Made by a program: the position numbers and the translations under genes. Positions 25,375 through 35,626 of a DNA stretch of 64,000 bases are shown in pieces (position 1 is the first letter of the stretch; each line of letters starts with the position of its first letter). Under the pieces are notes generated by a model. That model was not told the DNA's origin. It ran no database searches and was given only the letters and a program-made list of their open reading frames with translations. Source of the stretch: Nitrosomonas ureae (GTDB taxonomy: Bacteria > Pseudomonadota > Gammaproteobacteria > Burkholderiales > Nitrosomonadaceae). The stretch spans positions 992,001-1,056,000 of the forward strand of contig NZ_CP013341.1 in the NCBI RefSeq assembly GCF_001455205.1, in the 5' to 3' direction.

Positions 25375-26532
25375 TTAATCCGCTTGTCTTCTTAAAAAAG
25401 CTGGAATATCCATAGGATCTACACCTGATTGGCGCATAGCTGCCACGGTGGCATTGCTTCTTCTGCCTGTGCGCATAACAGCTGGCTCTTCAGCAGAAAA
25501 AATGGAATCCCTGTCATCGGTTCCGGTACGAGTATGTACAACGGTTAATGGAGAATTTTGGTTCTGGTTCTGACCAACAAGACTGCCTAGTCCTGTAGCT
25601 ACCATCGTCACACGCAAATTATCAGTCATACCTTCATCGATAACTGTACCTACAATAATTGTGGCATCTTCAGCAGTCAAATCCTTAATTGTATTCATTA
25701 CTTCATGTACTTCACGCATTTTCAGTGTTTGACTGGCTGTAATGTTTACCAAAATACCACGCGCGCCTGACAAAGAAATATCTTCCAGCAATGGACTCGA
25801 AACAGCACGTTCCGCAGCCACTCTTGCGCGATCAACACCCATAGCTATCGCCGAGCCCATCATTGCCATACCCATTTCAGACATAACCGTTCTGACGTCG
25901 GCAAAGTCAACATTTACTAGGCCTGGACAATTAATAACCTCCGCGATTCCGGCTACTGCACCGTGAAGCACATCGTTAGCTGCCTTGAATGCATCCAACA
26001 TAGAGATGTCATTACCCAACACCATCATTAGTTTATCGTTAGGAATAACAATCAATGAATCAACGTGCTGAGACAGTTCTTCCATACCCGCTTTAGCTGC
26101 AACCAGACGTTTCCCTTCAAATGAAAAAGGCTTACTGACAACCGCTACGGTCAAAATACCCATCTCTTTCGCAACTTGCGCCACGACCGGCGCTGCGCCT
26201 GTACCTGTACCTCCCCCCATACCGGCGGTAATAAACAGCATATCTGCACCCTGTATCAATTCAGCGATACGATCACGATCCTCAAGTGCAGCTTCACGTC
26301 CGATTTCAGGGTTAGCGCCTGCACCCAATCCTTTGGTAATTCCTGTGCCCAATTGCAAGATCGTTGGAGCTTTATTAGTTTTCAATGCCTGCGCATCAGT
26401 ATTCATACTGATAAACTCAACGCCTTGCATTCCATTCTGGATCATATGATCCACAGCATTGCTTCCGCAGCCACCCACACCAACAACTTTGATGACCGCC
26501 TCTTGAGTATCGTTATTCATGATTTCGAACAT
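25375..26532 (-). CDS. ftsZ: Cell division GTPase FtsZ
   Basis: 385 residues. The tubulin-like GTPase polymerises into the Z ring at mid-cell. The nucleotide-binding glycine loops GVGGCGSNAVDHM (about 18-30) and the tubulin signature GGGTGTG (106-112) are intact. The conserved C-terminal peptide DPMDIPAFLRRQAD, which docks FtsA and other partners, ends the protein. AAGGAG precedes the ATG. It is the last gene of the dcw cluster, 69 bp after ftsA, and no lpxC follows it. Confidence 0.98.
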   Translation of the reverse strand: MFEIMNNDTQEAVIKVVGVGGCGSNAVDHMIQNGMQGVEFISMNTDAQALKTNKAPTILQLGTGITKGLGAGANPEIGREAALEDRDRIAELIQGADMLFITAGMGGGTGTGAAPVVAQVAKEMGILTVAVVSKPFSFEGKRLVAAKAGMEELSQHVDSLIVIPNDKLMMVLGNDISMLDAFKAANDVLHGAVAGIAEVINCPGLVNVDFADVRTVMSEMGMAMMGSAIAMGVDRARVAAERAVSSPLLEDISLSGARGILVNITASQTLKMREVHEVMNTIKDLTAEDATIIVGTVIDEGMTDNLRVTMVATGLGSLVGQNQNQNSPLTVVHTRTGTDDRDSIFSAEEPAVMRTGRRSNATVAAMRQSGVDPMDIPAFLRRQAD

Positions 26533-26601
26533 ATTGTTTCTCCTTTTAGTACATTGAAATTAAAGCTGCCTGACTGTTAATACAACCCTTGAGATTTCTA
26601 A

Positions 26602-27840
26602 TTAAAAGTTTCTTTGGAACCACCCCTTCATTCTGGAGAAAATCTGCTTGGCAGAACCTCCTTGTAATCTTGAACCATGTTGATGCTGCATCTGTTGCAT
26701 ACCTGCCAGAATTAAACCAATCCCTGTCGAATATCGAGGCGTATGGATTACTTCCCTTAAATTGCCGTGATAATTGGGCAAGCCCTGCCGCACAGGCATA
26801 TGAAATATTTCTTCACCCAATTCCACCATCCCGCGTAGCGAAGCAGACCCCCCGGTTATTACGATACCCGATGAAAGCAGCTCTTCAAATCCACTCCGAC
26901 GTAGCTCAGCCTGCACCAAACAATAAAGCTCTTCCGCACGGGGTTCTATCACTTCCGCCAAGGTTTGTTTGGAAAGCTGGCGCGAACCACGATTACCCAC
27001 ATCCGGAACTTCAACCATTTCTTTAGTATCTGCAAGACTCCTCAATGCGCAACCATAGCGGCATTTGATATCCTCCGCGCTTTTGGTCGGCGTGCGCAAG
27101 GCCATCGCAATATCATTGGTTATTTGATCGCCAGCAATGGGTATCACCGCAGTATGTCTAATCGCCCCATGTGTAAATACCGCAATATCTGTCGTTCCAC
27201 CGCCAATATCGACGAGGCACACACCCAGATCTTTCTCATCTTCAGATAATACGGCCATTGCTGATGCCAATGGCTGCAATATCAAATCGCGCACTTCCAA
27301 ACCGCATCGATGTACGCATTTCACGATATTCTGTGCAGCCGAAACTGCGCCTGTCACAATATGTACTTTCACTTCCAAGCGTATGCCGCTCATACCGACC
27401 GGTTCGCGCACATCCTCCTGGCCATCAATAATGAATTCCTGATTCAGAACGTGTAGAATTTGCTGGTCAGCGGGTATATTGACAGCCTTTGCCGCTTCCA
27501 TGACTCGCTCCACGTCTTTCTCGGTGACTTCCTTGTCCTTGATAGGAACCATGCCATTTGAATTAAAACCTTTGATGTGGCTGCCGGCTATCCCGGTATA
27601 TACTTCATGAATTTTACAGTCCGCCATTAATTCCGCTTCTTCCAATGCACGCTGAATCGCGTTGACGGTTGTTTCAATATTGGCCACAACGCCTTTTTTT
27701 AATCCGCGTGAAGGATGACTGCCCAATCCAATAATTTCGACTCCTCCTTCTGGAAGGATTTCCGCAACAATGGCTACAATCTTTGATGTACCAATATCAA
27801 GTCCGACGATCAAATTTCTATTGTCTCTAGTTTTATTCAT
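26602..27840 (-). CDS. ftsA: Cell division protein FtsA
   Basis: 412 residues of the actin-like ATPase fold. VGLDIGTSKIVAIVAE (phosphate 1), VCLVDIGGGTTDIAVF (phosphate 2) and GIVITGGSASLRGM (adenosine) are clear, and the C-terminal amphipathic helix RMKGWFQRNF tethers it to the membrane. FtsA links FtsZ to the membrane and recruits later division proteins. It lies between ftsQ (12 bp) and ftsZ in the normal order. Confidence 0.98.
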   Translation of the reverse strand: MNKTRDNRNLIVGLDIGTSKIVAIVAEILPEGGVEIIGLGSHPSRGLKKGVVANIETTVNAIQRALEEAELMADCKIHEVYTGIAGSHIKGFNSNGMVPIKDKEVTEKDVERVMEAAKAVNIPADQQILHVLNQEFIIDGQEDVREPVGMSGIRLEVKVHIVTGAVSAAQNIVKCVHRCGLEVRDLILQPLASAMAVLSEDEKDLGVCLVDIGGGTTDIAVFTHGAIRHTAVIPIAGDQITNDIAMALRTPTKSAEDIKCRYGCALRSLADTKEMVEVPDVGNRGSRQLSKQTLAEVIEPRAEELYCLVQAELRRSGFEELLSSGIVITGGSASLRGMVELGEEIFHMPVRQGLPNYHGNLREVIHTPRYSTGIGLILAGMQQMQHQHGSRLQGGSAKQIFSRMKGWFQRNF

Positions 27841-27852
27841 CTAAATTCTATC

Positions 27853-28629
27853 TCACGTTTCTCTCTTAACAGCGGATTTATGAGGCTCTCGTTGCATCGT
27901 TTCGGGCAGGCGGATAGCAAAACCATTGGGGTAACGCAAATCAACATATACCAGTGACTCTTGCTGATTTAACCGGGCAATGCTGTGGTCATATACTGAA
28001 ACATAGCGAATCAATCTCTCCTCAATCTCATTCCGTCCCAGTTCCAATACCGTCCCCGTATTCAAATGAATGCGCCATGCATAACGCTGCGTCAACATGA
28101 CTTGTTCAATTTGCTGCTGTAGAGGCGCTAATATTTGATTAAAACGTCTATATTGCTGCGTTACTTCAAGAGCACTGGCTTCATTTGGGCCAATAAAAAC
28201 TGGCAAATCCACATCAGCGGTAACTCGAAATACCTCACCATGAGTATTCACCAAGGCCTGACTTCCCCAATATGCCAATGCTTGATGTTCCTCTAACGTA
28301 ACATTTAATCCGTGAGGCCACTCCCGATTTACACGGGCATCCCGTACCCATGGTAATTTTACAAAAGCTTCTCGCAATGCGGTTAAATTAACTGAAATAA
28401 AATTTCCCTCGATCTCTTTGCGTACGAGATTCTCTATTTGTGCATAGGTAACATTCTGTAATTGTGAATTATTATCTTCTGTACCCTGAACAACCTGCAG
28501 ATTAATTTCTTTTATCGGAAACAGCGGCGGCCTGATTAGCTGCATACCGATTTCATACAACACTGCCATTGCCACCATGGCAAATAATGATTTGGCTAAC
28601 AAATCCAGAGCATGATGGTTATTCCACAT
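27853..28629 (-). CDS. ftsQ: Cell division protein FtsQ
   Basis: 258 residues with a short cytosolic start, one membrane helix (LAKSLFAMVAMAVLYEIGM) and a periplasmic POTRA and beta domain (INLQVVQGTEDN, LPWVRDARVNREWPHGLNVT, EHQALAYWG). It is a scaffold joining FtsB-FtsL and FtsW-FtsI at the septum. The ATG lies inside the end of ddl, an 11-bp overlap that implies coupled translation. Confidence 0.96.
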   Translation of the reverse strand: MWNNHHALDLLAKSLFAMVAMAVLYEIGMQLIRPPLFPIKEINLQVVQGTEDNNSQLQNVTYAQIENLVRKEIEGNFISVNLTALREAFVKLPWVRDARVNREWPHGLNVTLEEHQALAYWGSQALVNTHGEVFRVTADVDLPVFIGPNEASALEVTQQYRRFNQILAPLQQQIEQVMLTQRYAWRIHLNTGTVLELGRNEIEERLIRYVSVYDHSIARLNQQESLVYVDLRYPNGFAIRLPETMQREPHKSAVKRET

Positions 28630-29536
28630 GAGATAAATCCAATATTCTCATCACCAGGTCTTCAAATGAAATTCCCGCAGTCTTGGCTGCCATAGGAACC
28701 AGACTATGGCTAGTCATGCCCGGAGACGTATTCACCTCAAGAAAATAAAACTGCCCGGTTTGTGTCAGGATCAAATCAACTCTACCCCAGCCATGGCAGC
28801 CCAATACGTTATAAGCCCGCAAGGCTTGGGCTTGAATCTCTAGTTCCAGCTCATCCGATAAACCGCTGGGGCAGAAATACTGAGTGTCATTCGATACGTA
28901 CTTGGCCTGATAATCATAAAGTTCACCCGTTATTTCTATTCTCACTATAGGCAGAGGTGTTTCACCCAGAATGGCAACCGTTAACTCCTTGCCCACGATA
29001 AATTCTTCGGCCAGCACTAAAGCATCATACTGGGCCGCCAATTGATAAGCAGGCAACAAATCATTTTTATGAGTCACTTTACTTAAGCCGATTGTGGAAC
29101 CTTCTCGCGCCGGCTTAACAATCAATGGCAATCCCAGCAATTCGGAAACCTCTTCAAAATTACTGTCGGCTTGTAATAGTACATACCGTGGAGATGGAAT
29201 GCCTACTGCTTGCCATAATAATTTAGTACGCCATTTGTCCATAGCCAAGGCGCTACTCATCACCCCGCTGCCAGTATAAGGCAACCTCATCCATTCCAGC
29301 ACACCTTGAATGGTGCCGTCTTCGCCAAAACGTCCGTGCAGTGCGATAAACGCACGATCAAAACTTTGCCGCAGCAGGTCTTCAAGTGCTTGCTCCGCCG
29401 GATCAAATGAATAAGCATCCACTTCGCTTCGAATCAGCGCGTCCAGAACAGCTTGACCGCTTTGCAAAGAAACTTCACGCTCTGCGGATCGACCGCCAAG
29501 CAAAACAGCCACTTTGCCAAAATTATGACTTATCAC
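28619..29536 (-). CDS. ddl: D-alanine-D-alanine ligase
   Basis: 305 residues, the DdlB size, ATP-grasp fold. It joins two D-alanines for the peptidoglycan stem. KVAVLLGGRSAEREVSLQSG at the N-terminus, LPLIVKPAREGSTIGLSKV in the ATP-binding part and GWGRVDLIL followed by FLEVNTSPGMTSHSLVP near the end carry the family motifs. The start is GTG at 29536, sharing one base with the murB stop (TAGTG). Confidence 0.97.
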   Translation of the reverse strand: MISHNFGKVAVLLGGRSAEREVSLQSGQAVLDALIRSEVDAYSFDPAEQALEDLLRQSFDRAFIALHGRFGEDGTIQGVLEWMRLPYTGSGVMSSALAMDKWRTKLLWQAVGIPSPRYVLLQADSNFEEVSELLGLPLIVKPAREGSTIGLSKVTHKNDLLPAYQLAAQYDALVLAEEFIVGKELTVAILGETPLPIVRIEITGELYDYQAKYVSNDTQYFCPSGLSDELELEIQAQALRAYNVLGCHGWGRVDLILTQTGQFYFLEVNTSPGMTSHSLVPMAAKTAGISFEDLVMRILDLSHVE

Positions 29537-30525
29537 TATGTCAGTCTCCTGGCATCGCCAATGATTCGAACTTCCTGGATCAACTCGATCCCCGTTGCTT
29601 TTCTAACTCTATTGCGCACCATCAAGATCAAGGCTTCGATGTCCGCTGCCTTTGCATTGCCCATGTTAACAATGAAGTTAGCATGCTGAGGTGATACCAT
29701 CGCACCACCCACACAACACCCTTTCAACCCACTGGCCTCGATCAGACGCGCTGCATGATCTCCCGGCGGATTGCGAAACACCGATCCGGCGTTTGGCAGG
29801 TTGAGCGGCTGACTTGCAATGCGTTGCGCCAGCAATTGTTTGATTCGCTGCCGTGATTCTGCCTGCTCTCCTTGCGATAATTTGATATATCCCCCCGCAA
29901 ACCATTCCAGGTTATTGCCATTTGACGACTGATGCAGCTTTACACTGCGATAACCAATCGCGTACTCATCCGGAGTGCGTATAAAAATTCGCCCTTCCTG
30001 ATTGACAACTTGTACCCGCTCGACAAATTCCCAAGTTTCTGATCCATAACAGCCCGCATTCATGGCCAACGCTCCGCCGACCGTACCGGGTATCCCTGCC
30101 AGAAACTCTGCACCAGCTAAATCATGTTTGGCAGCGAAGCGCGCCACTTTTGCGCACGCCACACCAGCACCTGCGTAAATGAGCCCATCGAATTGATTGT
30201 GCTCAATCAATTGCAAATCATTTAATTGAGCATGCAGTGCTATGACAGTACCTTGAATTCCACCATCTCTAACCAGCAAGTTGCTGCCCAATCCAATCAC
30301 AAAGATAGGTTCATACGAAAATTCCCGCAGGCAGTCCGCAAAATCATCCAAATCTACAGGCATATAGTAACGCCGCGCATTACCGCCGGTGCGCCATGAA
30401 ATATGTCGGCTCATAGGCTCATCAACACGCATTTCCCCGCGGCATATCAATGGCATATTCATTTCAATAAACGCCAGATCTGTTGCTGGTATATTTGTTC
30501 TTGCGTTTTCTGACAAGCCGGTCAT
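29536..30525 (-). CDS. murB: UDP-N-acetylenolpyruvoylglucosamine reductase
   Basis: 329 residues. FAD enzyme that reduces UDP-GlcNAc-enolpyruvate to UDP-MurNAc with NADPH. Shown by ISWRTGGNARRYYMP, IGLGSNLLVRDGGIQG, AGIPGTVGGALAMNAGCYG (FAD site), the proton-donor serine in NAGSVFRNPPGDHAA and the late AEIEAL-like AKAADIEALI segment. The type I layout fits. It follows murC closely (13 bp) in the cluster. Confidence 0.97.
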   Translation of the reverse strand: MTGLSENARTNIPATDLAFIEMNMPLICRGEMRVDEPMSRHISWRTGGNARRYYMPVDLDDFADCLREFSYEPIFVIGLGSNLLVRDGGIQGTVIALHAQLNDLQLIEHNQFDGLIYAGAGVACAKVARFAAKHDLAGAEFLAGIPGTVGGALAMNAGCYGSETWEFVERVQVVNQEGRIFIRTPDEYAIGYRSVKLHQSSNGNNLEWFAGGYIKLSQGEQAESRQRIKQLLAQRIASQPLNLPNAGSVFRNPPGDHAARLIEASGLKGCCVGGAMVSPQHANFIVNMGNAKAADIEALILMVRNRVRKATGIELIQEVRIIGDARRLT

Positions 30526-30538
30526 TACTCATTGGCCC

Positions 30539-31966
30539 TCAATAATCATTACCATTGACTACTATTAACTTGCTTTCCATTTGCGCAATATGTGGAGCCA
30601 CCTTTGCTACTGAGCCTGCTCCCATCACCAGAACGATATCGTTATTCTGCACAGCATCGAGAATGGCGATTGACAAATCATCAATATCTTCAATATAAAT
30701 AGGTTCCACTTTTCCCAGCACCCGGATTGAACGGGCTAAGGATTTACTATCAGCGGCAACAATGGGGTCTTCGCCTGCGGGATACACTTCTGTTAACAGC
30801 AGCACATCAGCTTGTGACAAAACTCTAGTAAAATCCTCAAACACATCCCGTGTCCGCGTGTAGCGATGTGGTTGAAACGCAACGATTAAACGCCTGCCCG
30901 GAAAGGCACCTCGCGCTGCTTTCATGGTTGCTTCCATTTCCGCCGGGTGGTGACCGTAATCATCAATCAATGTAAAGCTCTTCTGCATTGATAATCTAAT
31001 TTCTCCAAACTGTTGAAAGCGTCTCTCCACACCCTTGAATTCCGCTAATGCCTTGACTATGGCGGCATCAGGCACACAAATTTCATTGGCGACCGCAATC
31101 GCTGCCAAGGCGTTCTGTATATTATGCAATCCGGGCAAATTCAGCGTGATATCCAGTCTGCGGGCAGAGCCATTTACGCCGATTACTGCAGTAAATTTCA
31201 TTTGATGATTGCTATGCTGGATATTGGTAGCGCGAACTTGCGCATCTTCAGACATGCCGTAGGTAGTAATGGGTTTTGTAATTGCAGGCATTACCTCGCG
31301 TATATTGGCGTCATCGATACAAACCACTGCCATCCCATAAAAAGGTAAATGCTGCAGAAATTCCACAAACGTTTGCTTTAATTTATTAAAATCATAACCA
31401 TATGTTTCCATATGGTCTGCATCGATATTTGTCACAACTGCAAGTACCGGCTGTAGATACAAAAACGAAGCATCGGATTCATCCGCTTCGACAACAATAA
31501 ACTCACCGCTACCCAATTTGGCATGACAACCTGCCGCCTCGAGCTTTCCCCCGATAACAAATGTGGGATCCATATCAGCCGCTGCCAGAATACTTGCAAT
31601 TAAACTGGTCGTGGTGGTTTTCCCGTGCGCACCCGCTATCGCTATACCTGTGCGCAATCTCAGCAATTCTGCCAGCATCAAGGCACGTGGAACCACGGGG
31701 ATATTTCTGTTTTTGGCCGCGATCACTTCAGGATTATCGGATTTGACTGCAGTTGAAGTAACTACAACGTTTGCGCCTTTAACTTGCTCACCCGCGTGAC
31801 CCACATAAATCTTTATGCCGAGCTTGGCCAAACGCTGAGTCACTGGGTTATCCATCAAATCGGAGCCACTGACTTGATATTTCATATTAACGAATACTTC
31901 GGCAATCCCGCTCATGCCTGCACCGCCAATACCGACAAAATGAATGTGTTTGACTTTATGCCTCAT
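30539..31966 (-). CDS. murC: UDP-N-acetylmuramate-L-alanine ligase
   Basis: 475 residues. First Mur ligase; it adds L-alanine to UDP-MurNAc with ATP. HFVGIGGAGMSGIAEVF at the start is the MurC UDP-binding signature, AGAHGKTTTTSLIASIL the ATP loop, then VVEADESDASFL, NIDADHMETYG and DDYGHHPAEMEATMKAAR. The gene overlaps murG by 11 bp, so the ribosome probably passes directly between them. Confidence 0.98.
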   Translation of the reverse strand: MRHKVKHIHFVGIGGAGMSGIAEVFVNMKYQVSGSDLMDNPVTQRLAKLGIKIYVGHAGEQVKGANVVVTSTAVKSDNPEVIAAKNRNIPVVPRALMLAELLRLRTGIAIAGAHGKTTTTSLIASILAAADMDPTFVIGGKLEAAGCHAKLGSGEFIVVEADESDASFLYLQPVLAVVTNIDADHMETYGYDFNKLKQTFVEFLQHLPFYGMAVVCIDDANIREVMPAITKPITTYGMSEDAQVRATNIQHSNHQMKFTAVIGVNGSARRLDITLNLPGLHNIQNALAAIAVANEICVPDAAIVKALAEFKGVERRFQQFGEIRLSMQKSFTLIDDYGHHPAEMEATMKAARGAFPGRRLIVAFQPHRYTRTRDVFEDFTRVLSQADVLLLTEVYPAGEDPIVAADSKSLARSIRVLGKVEPIYIEDIDDLSIAILDAVQNNDIVLVMGAGSVAKVAPHIAQMESKLIVVNGNDY

Positions 31967-33047
31967 TCAGCGCTCCACTTAATTCAATGCATGCCTCAGC
32001 TACAACCCGGGTTGCTTCCGGTTTTGATCGGCTGCGAGCCGTTATCGCCATCTCGAGTAATTTCTCCCGCGACAAATCCGCTAACAAATCCGCCAATTTC
32101 TTCGCGGTCAAATTGCTCTGATGAATTAATACAGCAGCTCCGTGATCGGACAGGAATCGCGCATTCCAGGTTTGATGATCATCAACCGCGTGTGGATAGG
32201 GCACTAAAATACTGGCCACTCCGGCTATACTTAATTCTGCGACCGTCAATGCGCCCGCACGGCACAATACTAAATCACACGCCGCATAACGGCTGGCCAT
32301 GTCATCAATAAACGCAACGACTTCGACATCCATCTGCAGATCGGTATATGCCTGCTGAACCAGCTTAAATTGCGTTATACCAGCCTGATGAACAATCCGT
32401 GGACGGAGATTTTCAGGCATTAATTTCAGCGCCTCCGGCACAATGGTGTTTAATATTTGAGCACCCAGGCTACCGCCTACAATCAACAAATTCAATTTTC
32501 CCTGCCTGCCCGAAAATCGTTTCTCAGGCTCTTCTATCAACATAATCTCAGTACGCACGGGATTGCCTGAATAAATGGATTTCTTTTTGTTATTCAAGAT
32601 TGCATCCGGAAAGCCCAAAAAAACCCTATCCGCCAGTTTTGCCAAAATTTTATTGGTTAAACCGGGTACCGAATTCTGCTCATGTATGATCAACGGTTTA
32701 TTCAATAGCGATGCCATCATAGCACCCGGAAAAGCGGGATATCCCCCCATTCCCAGAACCACGTCAGGCTTAACGCTTCTAATGATTTTGATACTTTGCA
32801 GAAATGCCCTTATCAAACGCAGCGGGAGCATTAGCCAAGTAACCAGGCTCTTGCCGCGCAGCCCTGAAAAACTGATCACCTCAGTGTCGTAGCCTCGCTG
32901 CGGCACCAGCTTTAATTCCATGCCCGCTTCGGTTCCAAGCCATACCACGTGCCAGCCCATTTGTCTCAGATAATCAGCGACTGCCAATCCCGGAAAAACA
33001 TGACCTCCCGTGCCGCCCGCCATGATCAAAATAGTCTGTTTAATCAT
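31956..33047 (-). CDS. murG: UDP-GlcNAc:lipid I N-acetylglucosaminyltransferase
   Basis: 363 residues from ATG 33047. This ATG overlaps the ftsW stop (ATGA) and has GAGGA upstream; the longer open frame to 33083 runs inside ftsW and adds a tail not seen in the family. The enzyme makes lipid II from lipid I at the inner face of the membrane. MAGGTGGHVFPGLAVA, VGGSLGAQILN, RAGALTVAELSIAGVASILV and PYPHAVDDHQTWNARFL are typical GT28 blocks. Confidence 0.97.
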   Translation of the reverse strand: MIKQTILIMAGGTGGHVFPGLAVADYLRQMGWHVVWLGTEAGMELKLVPQRGYDTEVISFSGLRGKSLVTWLMLPLRLIRAFLQSIKIIRSVKPDVVLGMGGYPAFPGAMMASLLNKPLIIHEQNSVPGLTNKILAKLADRVFLGFPDAILNNKKKSIYSGNPVRTEIMLIEEPEKRFSGRQGKLNLLIVGGSLGAQILNTIVPEALKLMPENLRPRIVHQAGITQFKLVQQAYTDLQMDVEVVAFIDDMASRYAACDLVLCRAGALTVAELSIAGVASILVPYPHAVDDHQTWNARFLSDHGAAVLIHQSNLTAKKLADLLADLSREKLLEMAITARSRSKPEATRVVAEACIELSGALNEA

Positions 33048-34207
33048 GCGGGAAGTCCTCGCAAACGCCGACGGTTTTCCCAATCAATTCGTAACAACAC
33101 TGCCAAAGCAAGGCAACTCGCGGTAATACTACTACCGCCATAGCTTAGCAAGGGCAGCGTTAGCCCTTTTGTAGGTAAAACACCCATATTGACGCCCATA
33201 TTGATCAGCACTTGCACACCAATCCAGATACCGATCCCCTGTGCCACCAATGCTGAGAATGAATTTTCCAGTTTTGCCGCCAGTCGGCCAATAACAAATG
33301 CGCGCGCGATAAGCCACATAAATAAAATGATTACCACGGCAACGCCAACAAACCCAAGCTCCTCTGCCAGCACGGAAAGCAAGAAATCGGTATGCGCCTC
33401 AGGTAGATAAAACAGTTTTTCCACACTGCCGCCTAAACCTACACCGAGCCACTCACCGCGGCCAAACGCAATCAGGGCGTGACTTAACTGGTAACCTTTA
33501 CCATACGGATCAGCCCAAGGATCCATAAATGCAATTACCCGGCTTAATCGATAGTCTGATCTTATGATTAATTCATATAAGCCCAGCGCCAGAATACCGA
33601 TTAGTCCGATAAAAATTTTTAAGCTAGCCCCCCCCAGAAAAAGAATTGACATGGCTAAGACAGACACTACAAAAAAAGCCCCGAAATCCGGCTCCAGCAA
33701 CAATAAAGACCCTACTATGGATAATATGACGGTTATGGGAAGAAACCCTTTTTGCAAGGAATTCAGATCAGCCGCTTTGCGATTCACATAATCAGCAGCA
33801 TATAACACCATGAATAACTTCATATATTCAGAGGGCTGAATATTTACCACATACAGTGATATCCAGCGCTGACTACCATTGACTTCATGCCCAATACCGG
33901 GCACCAGAACCAGTATCAGCAATAAAACACCGATCATAAATAGATATACGATGTATTTCTGCCATACCTGCATGGGCACTTGAAAAGCAATCAATCCCAA
34001 GATCAGCCCCAGCACCAGATAAGCACTGTGCCGCCATAAATAGTAGCCGGCACGATCAGGCCCAAACTGAGCCTCTGCAATTGCAATCGAAGCAGAGTAA
34101 ACCATGACCAAGCCAATACTCAGCAACAGCAGAGCAGACCACACTAAAGCCTGATCAAAATCGGCCATGATCCTCGGTTTTTGATTGATTGCCTGATAAA
34201 TCATCAT
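33044..34207 (-). CDS. ftsW: Septal peptidoglycan polymerase FtsW
   Basis: 387 residues, a SEDS-family membrane protein with about ten helices. It polymerises lipid II into glycan strands together with FtsI. VYSASIAIAEAQFG near the N-terminus, FQPSEYMKLF-like IQPSEYMKLFMVLYAAD, LLLEPDFGAFFVV with the catalytic aspartate, and TKGLTLPLLSYGGSS at the end are SEDS hallmarks. It overlaps murG by 4 bp and follows murD by 3 bp. Confidence 0.97.
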   Translation of the reverse strand: MMIYQAINQKPRIMADFDQALVWSALLLLSIGLVMVYSASIAIAEAQFGPDRAGYYLWRHSAYLVLGLILGLIAFQVPMQVWQKYIVYLFMIGVLLLILVLVPGIGHEVNGSQRWISLYVVNIQPSEYMKLFMVLYAADYVNRKAADLNSLQKGFLPITVILSIVGSLLLLEPDFGAFFVVSVLAMSILFLGGASLKIFIGLIGILALGLYELIIRSDYRLSRVIAFMDPWADPYGKGYQLSHALIAFGRGEWLGVGLGGSVEKLFYLPEAHTDFLLSVLAEELGFVGVAVVIILFMWLIARAFVIGRLAAKLENSFSALVAQGIGIWIGVQVLINMGVNMGVLPTKGLTLPLLSYGGSSITASCLALAVLLRIDWENRRRLRGLPA

Positions 34208-34210
34208 TAT

Positions 34211-35626
34211 TTAATGTTTTTTCTGTCCAAAATTAAAAAACTTGTTTTCAATATCTTTAACCGCAGCCACGAACACCTCGGCACGATGAATATAATTTCT
34301 AAACATGTCAAAGCTGGCGCATGCCGGTGAAAGCAATACCACGTCACCCGCCTGTGCTAACAAAAAGCTTTTCTGCATGGCTTCTTCCATGGTGGTTGCA
34401 AAATGTATAGGAACCCCACAGTCTTTCAATTCATCTGCAATAATTTCTGCATCGCGCCCAATCAACACCACCGCACGGGTATTTTCGGCAACTGCCTGCC
34501 GTAAATGCGAGAAATCCTGCCCCTTACCATCACCTCCTGCAATCAAAATGACATTCTGTTTCATACCATTTAATGCTGCGATAGTCGCACCCACATTGGT
34601 GCTTTTGGAATCATCAAAAAAGGTGACGCCGTTAAATGCCGCGACCTTTTCCATCCGGTGCGGCAAACCGCGAAATTCCCGTAAAGCCGATACAAGGGGA
34701 TCAATGGCGATATCCAACGCACGGCACATAGCTAACGCTGCAAGCGCATTGACAGCATTGTGCAATCCATTGACCACAAGCTCAGTGGTTCTCACTAAGC
34801 GATGAGGGCCCTCCATTAACCACAGATCATCACCGTCCTGCAAGATACCGAAGTCGACATGAGTGGGCGGCATATCCCACCCAAATGTAATTTGCTTTCC
34901 CTCAGCCAAAGCCATTTCGCTGATTCTGGAATCGTTTCGATTCAAAATTTGGGCGCATACACTACCGTTCTCCCGCAGAAAGATTTTTAATTTCGCTGCG
35001 ATGTAATCTTGCATACAGGTATAGCGATCCAAATGATCTTCACTCACATTGAGCACTGTCGCTACATCGGCATTCAAATTATGGGTTGTTTCCAGCTGAA
35101 AGCTGGAAGTTTCCAAAACCCATGCCTGCGGCCAGTTTCCAACATCCAGTTGCTCCATCAGTACACTCAGAACCGCTGGACCGATATTTCCGGCTACCGC
35201 GACATCCCAACCGGATTTTCTCAACATAGCCCCGACCATTGATGTCACTGTTGTTTTTCCATTCGATCCCGTGATCGCCAGAATCTTGGGTTTTGGCAGC
35301 TTATTTTGCTCCAGCGCCCAGGAAAAAAGCACCAGATCTCCAATTACCGGTATACCCAGTCGAATAGCTTGCTGCACAAAAGAATCCGCCACAGGAACGC
35401 CCGGGCTTATCGCAATAATCTCTATGCCATCCAAAATTTGGGCTTCAAATTTACCCCTGTAAACTTGTACTTCAGAATATTTTTCTATCATCTCTTTCCA
35501 AGTTGGCGGCTCCTGCCGACTATCAGCAGCACGAACTTTTGCGCCTTGTCGGAGCAGCCATTTCACCATTGACAAGCCTGTCTCACCCATTCCCAATACC
35601 AGTACTGCTTTACCTTGCAAATTCAT
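34211..35626 (-). CDS. murD: UDP-N-acetylmuramoyl-L-alanine-D-glutamate ligase
   Basis: 471 residues from ATG 35626, which overlaps the mraY stop as ATGA. The open frame extends to 35680, but the extra 18 residues lie within mraY and are not MurD-like. It adds D-glutamate to the stem peptide. Seen are VLVLGMGETGLSMVKWLL, the ATP loop AITGSNGKTTVTSMVGAML, LNVSEDHLDRY and FDDSKSTNVGATIAAL. Confidence 0.97.
   Translation of the reverse strand: MNLQGKAVLVLGMGETGLSMVKWLLRQGAKVRAADSRQEPPTWKEMIEKYSEVQVYRGKFEAQILDGIEIIAISPGVPVADSFVQQAIRLGIPVIGDLVLFSWALEQNKLPKPKILAITGSNGKTTVTSMVGAMLRKSGWDVAVAGNIGPAVLSVLMEQLDVGNWPQAWVLETSSFQLETTHNLNADVATVLNVSEDHLDRYTCMQDYIAAKLKIFLRENGSVCAQILNRNDSRISEMALAEGKQITFGWDMPPTHVDFGILQDGDDLWLMEGPHRLVRTTELVVNGLHNAVNALAALAMCRALDIAIDPLVSALREFRGLPHRMEKVAAFNGVTFFDDSKSTNVGATIAALNGMKQNVILIAGGDGKGQDFSHLRQAVAENTRAVVLIGRDAEIIADELKDCGVPIHFATTMEEAMQKSFLLAQAGDVVLLSPACASFDMFRNYIHRAEVFVAAVKDIENKFFNFGQKKH

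Noticed and set aside
33048..33083. N-terminal extension of MurG
   Set aside because: It lies inside ftsW, and the ATGA junction with GAGGA upstream supports the start at 33047.
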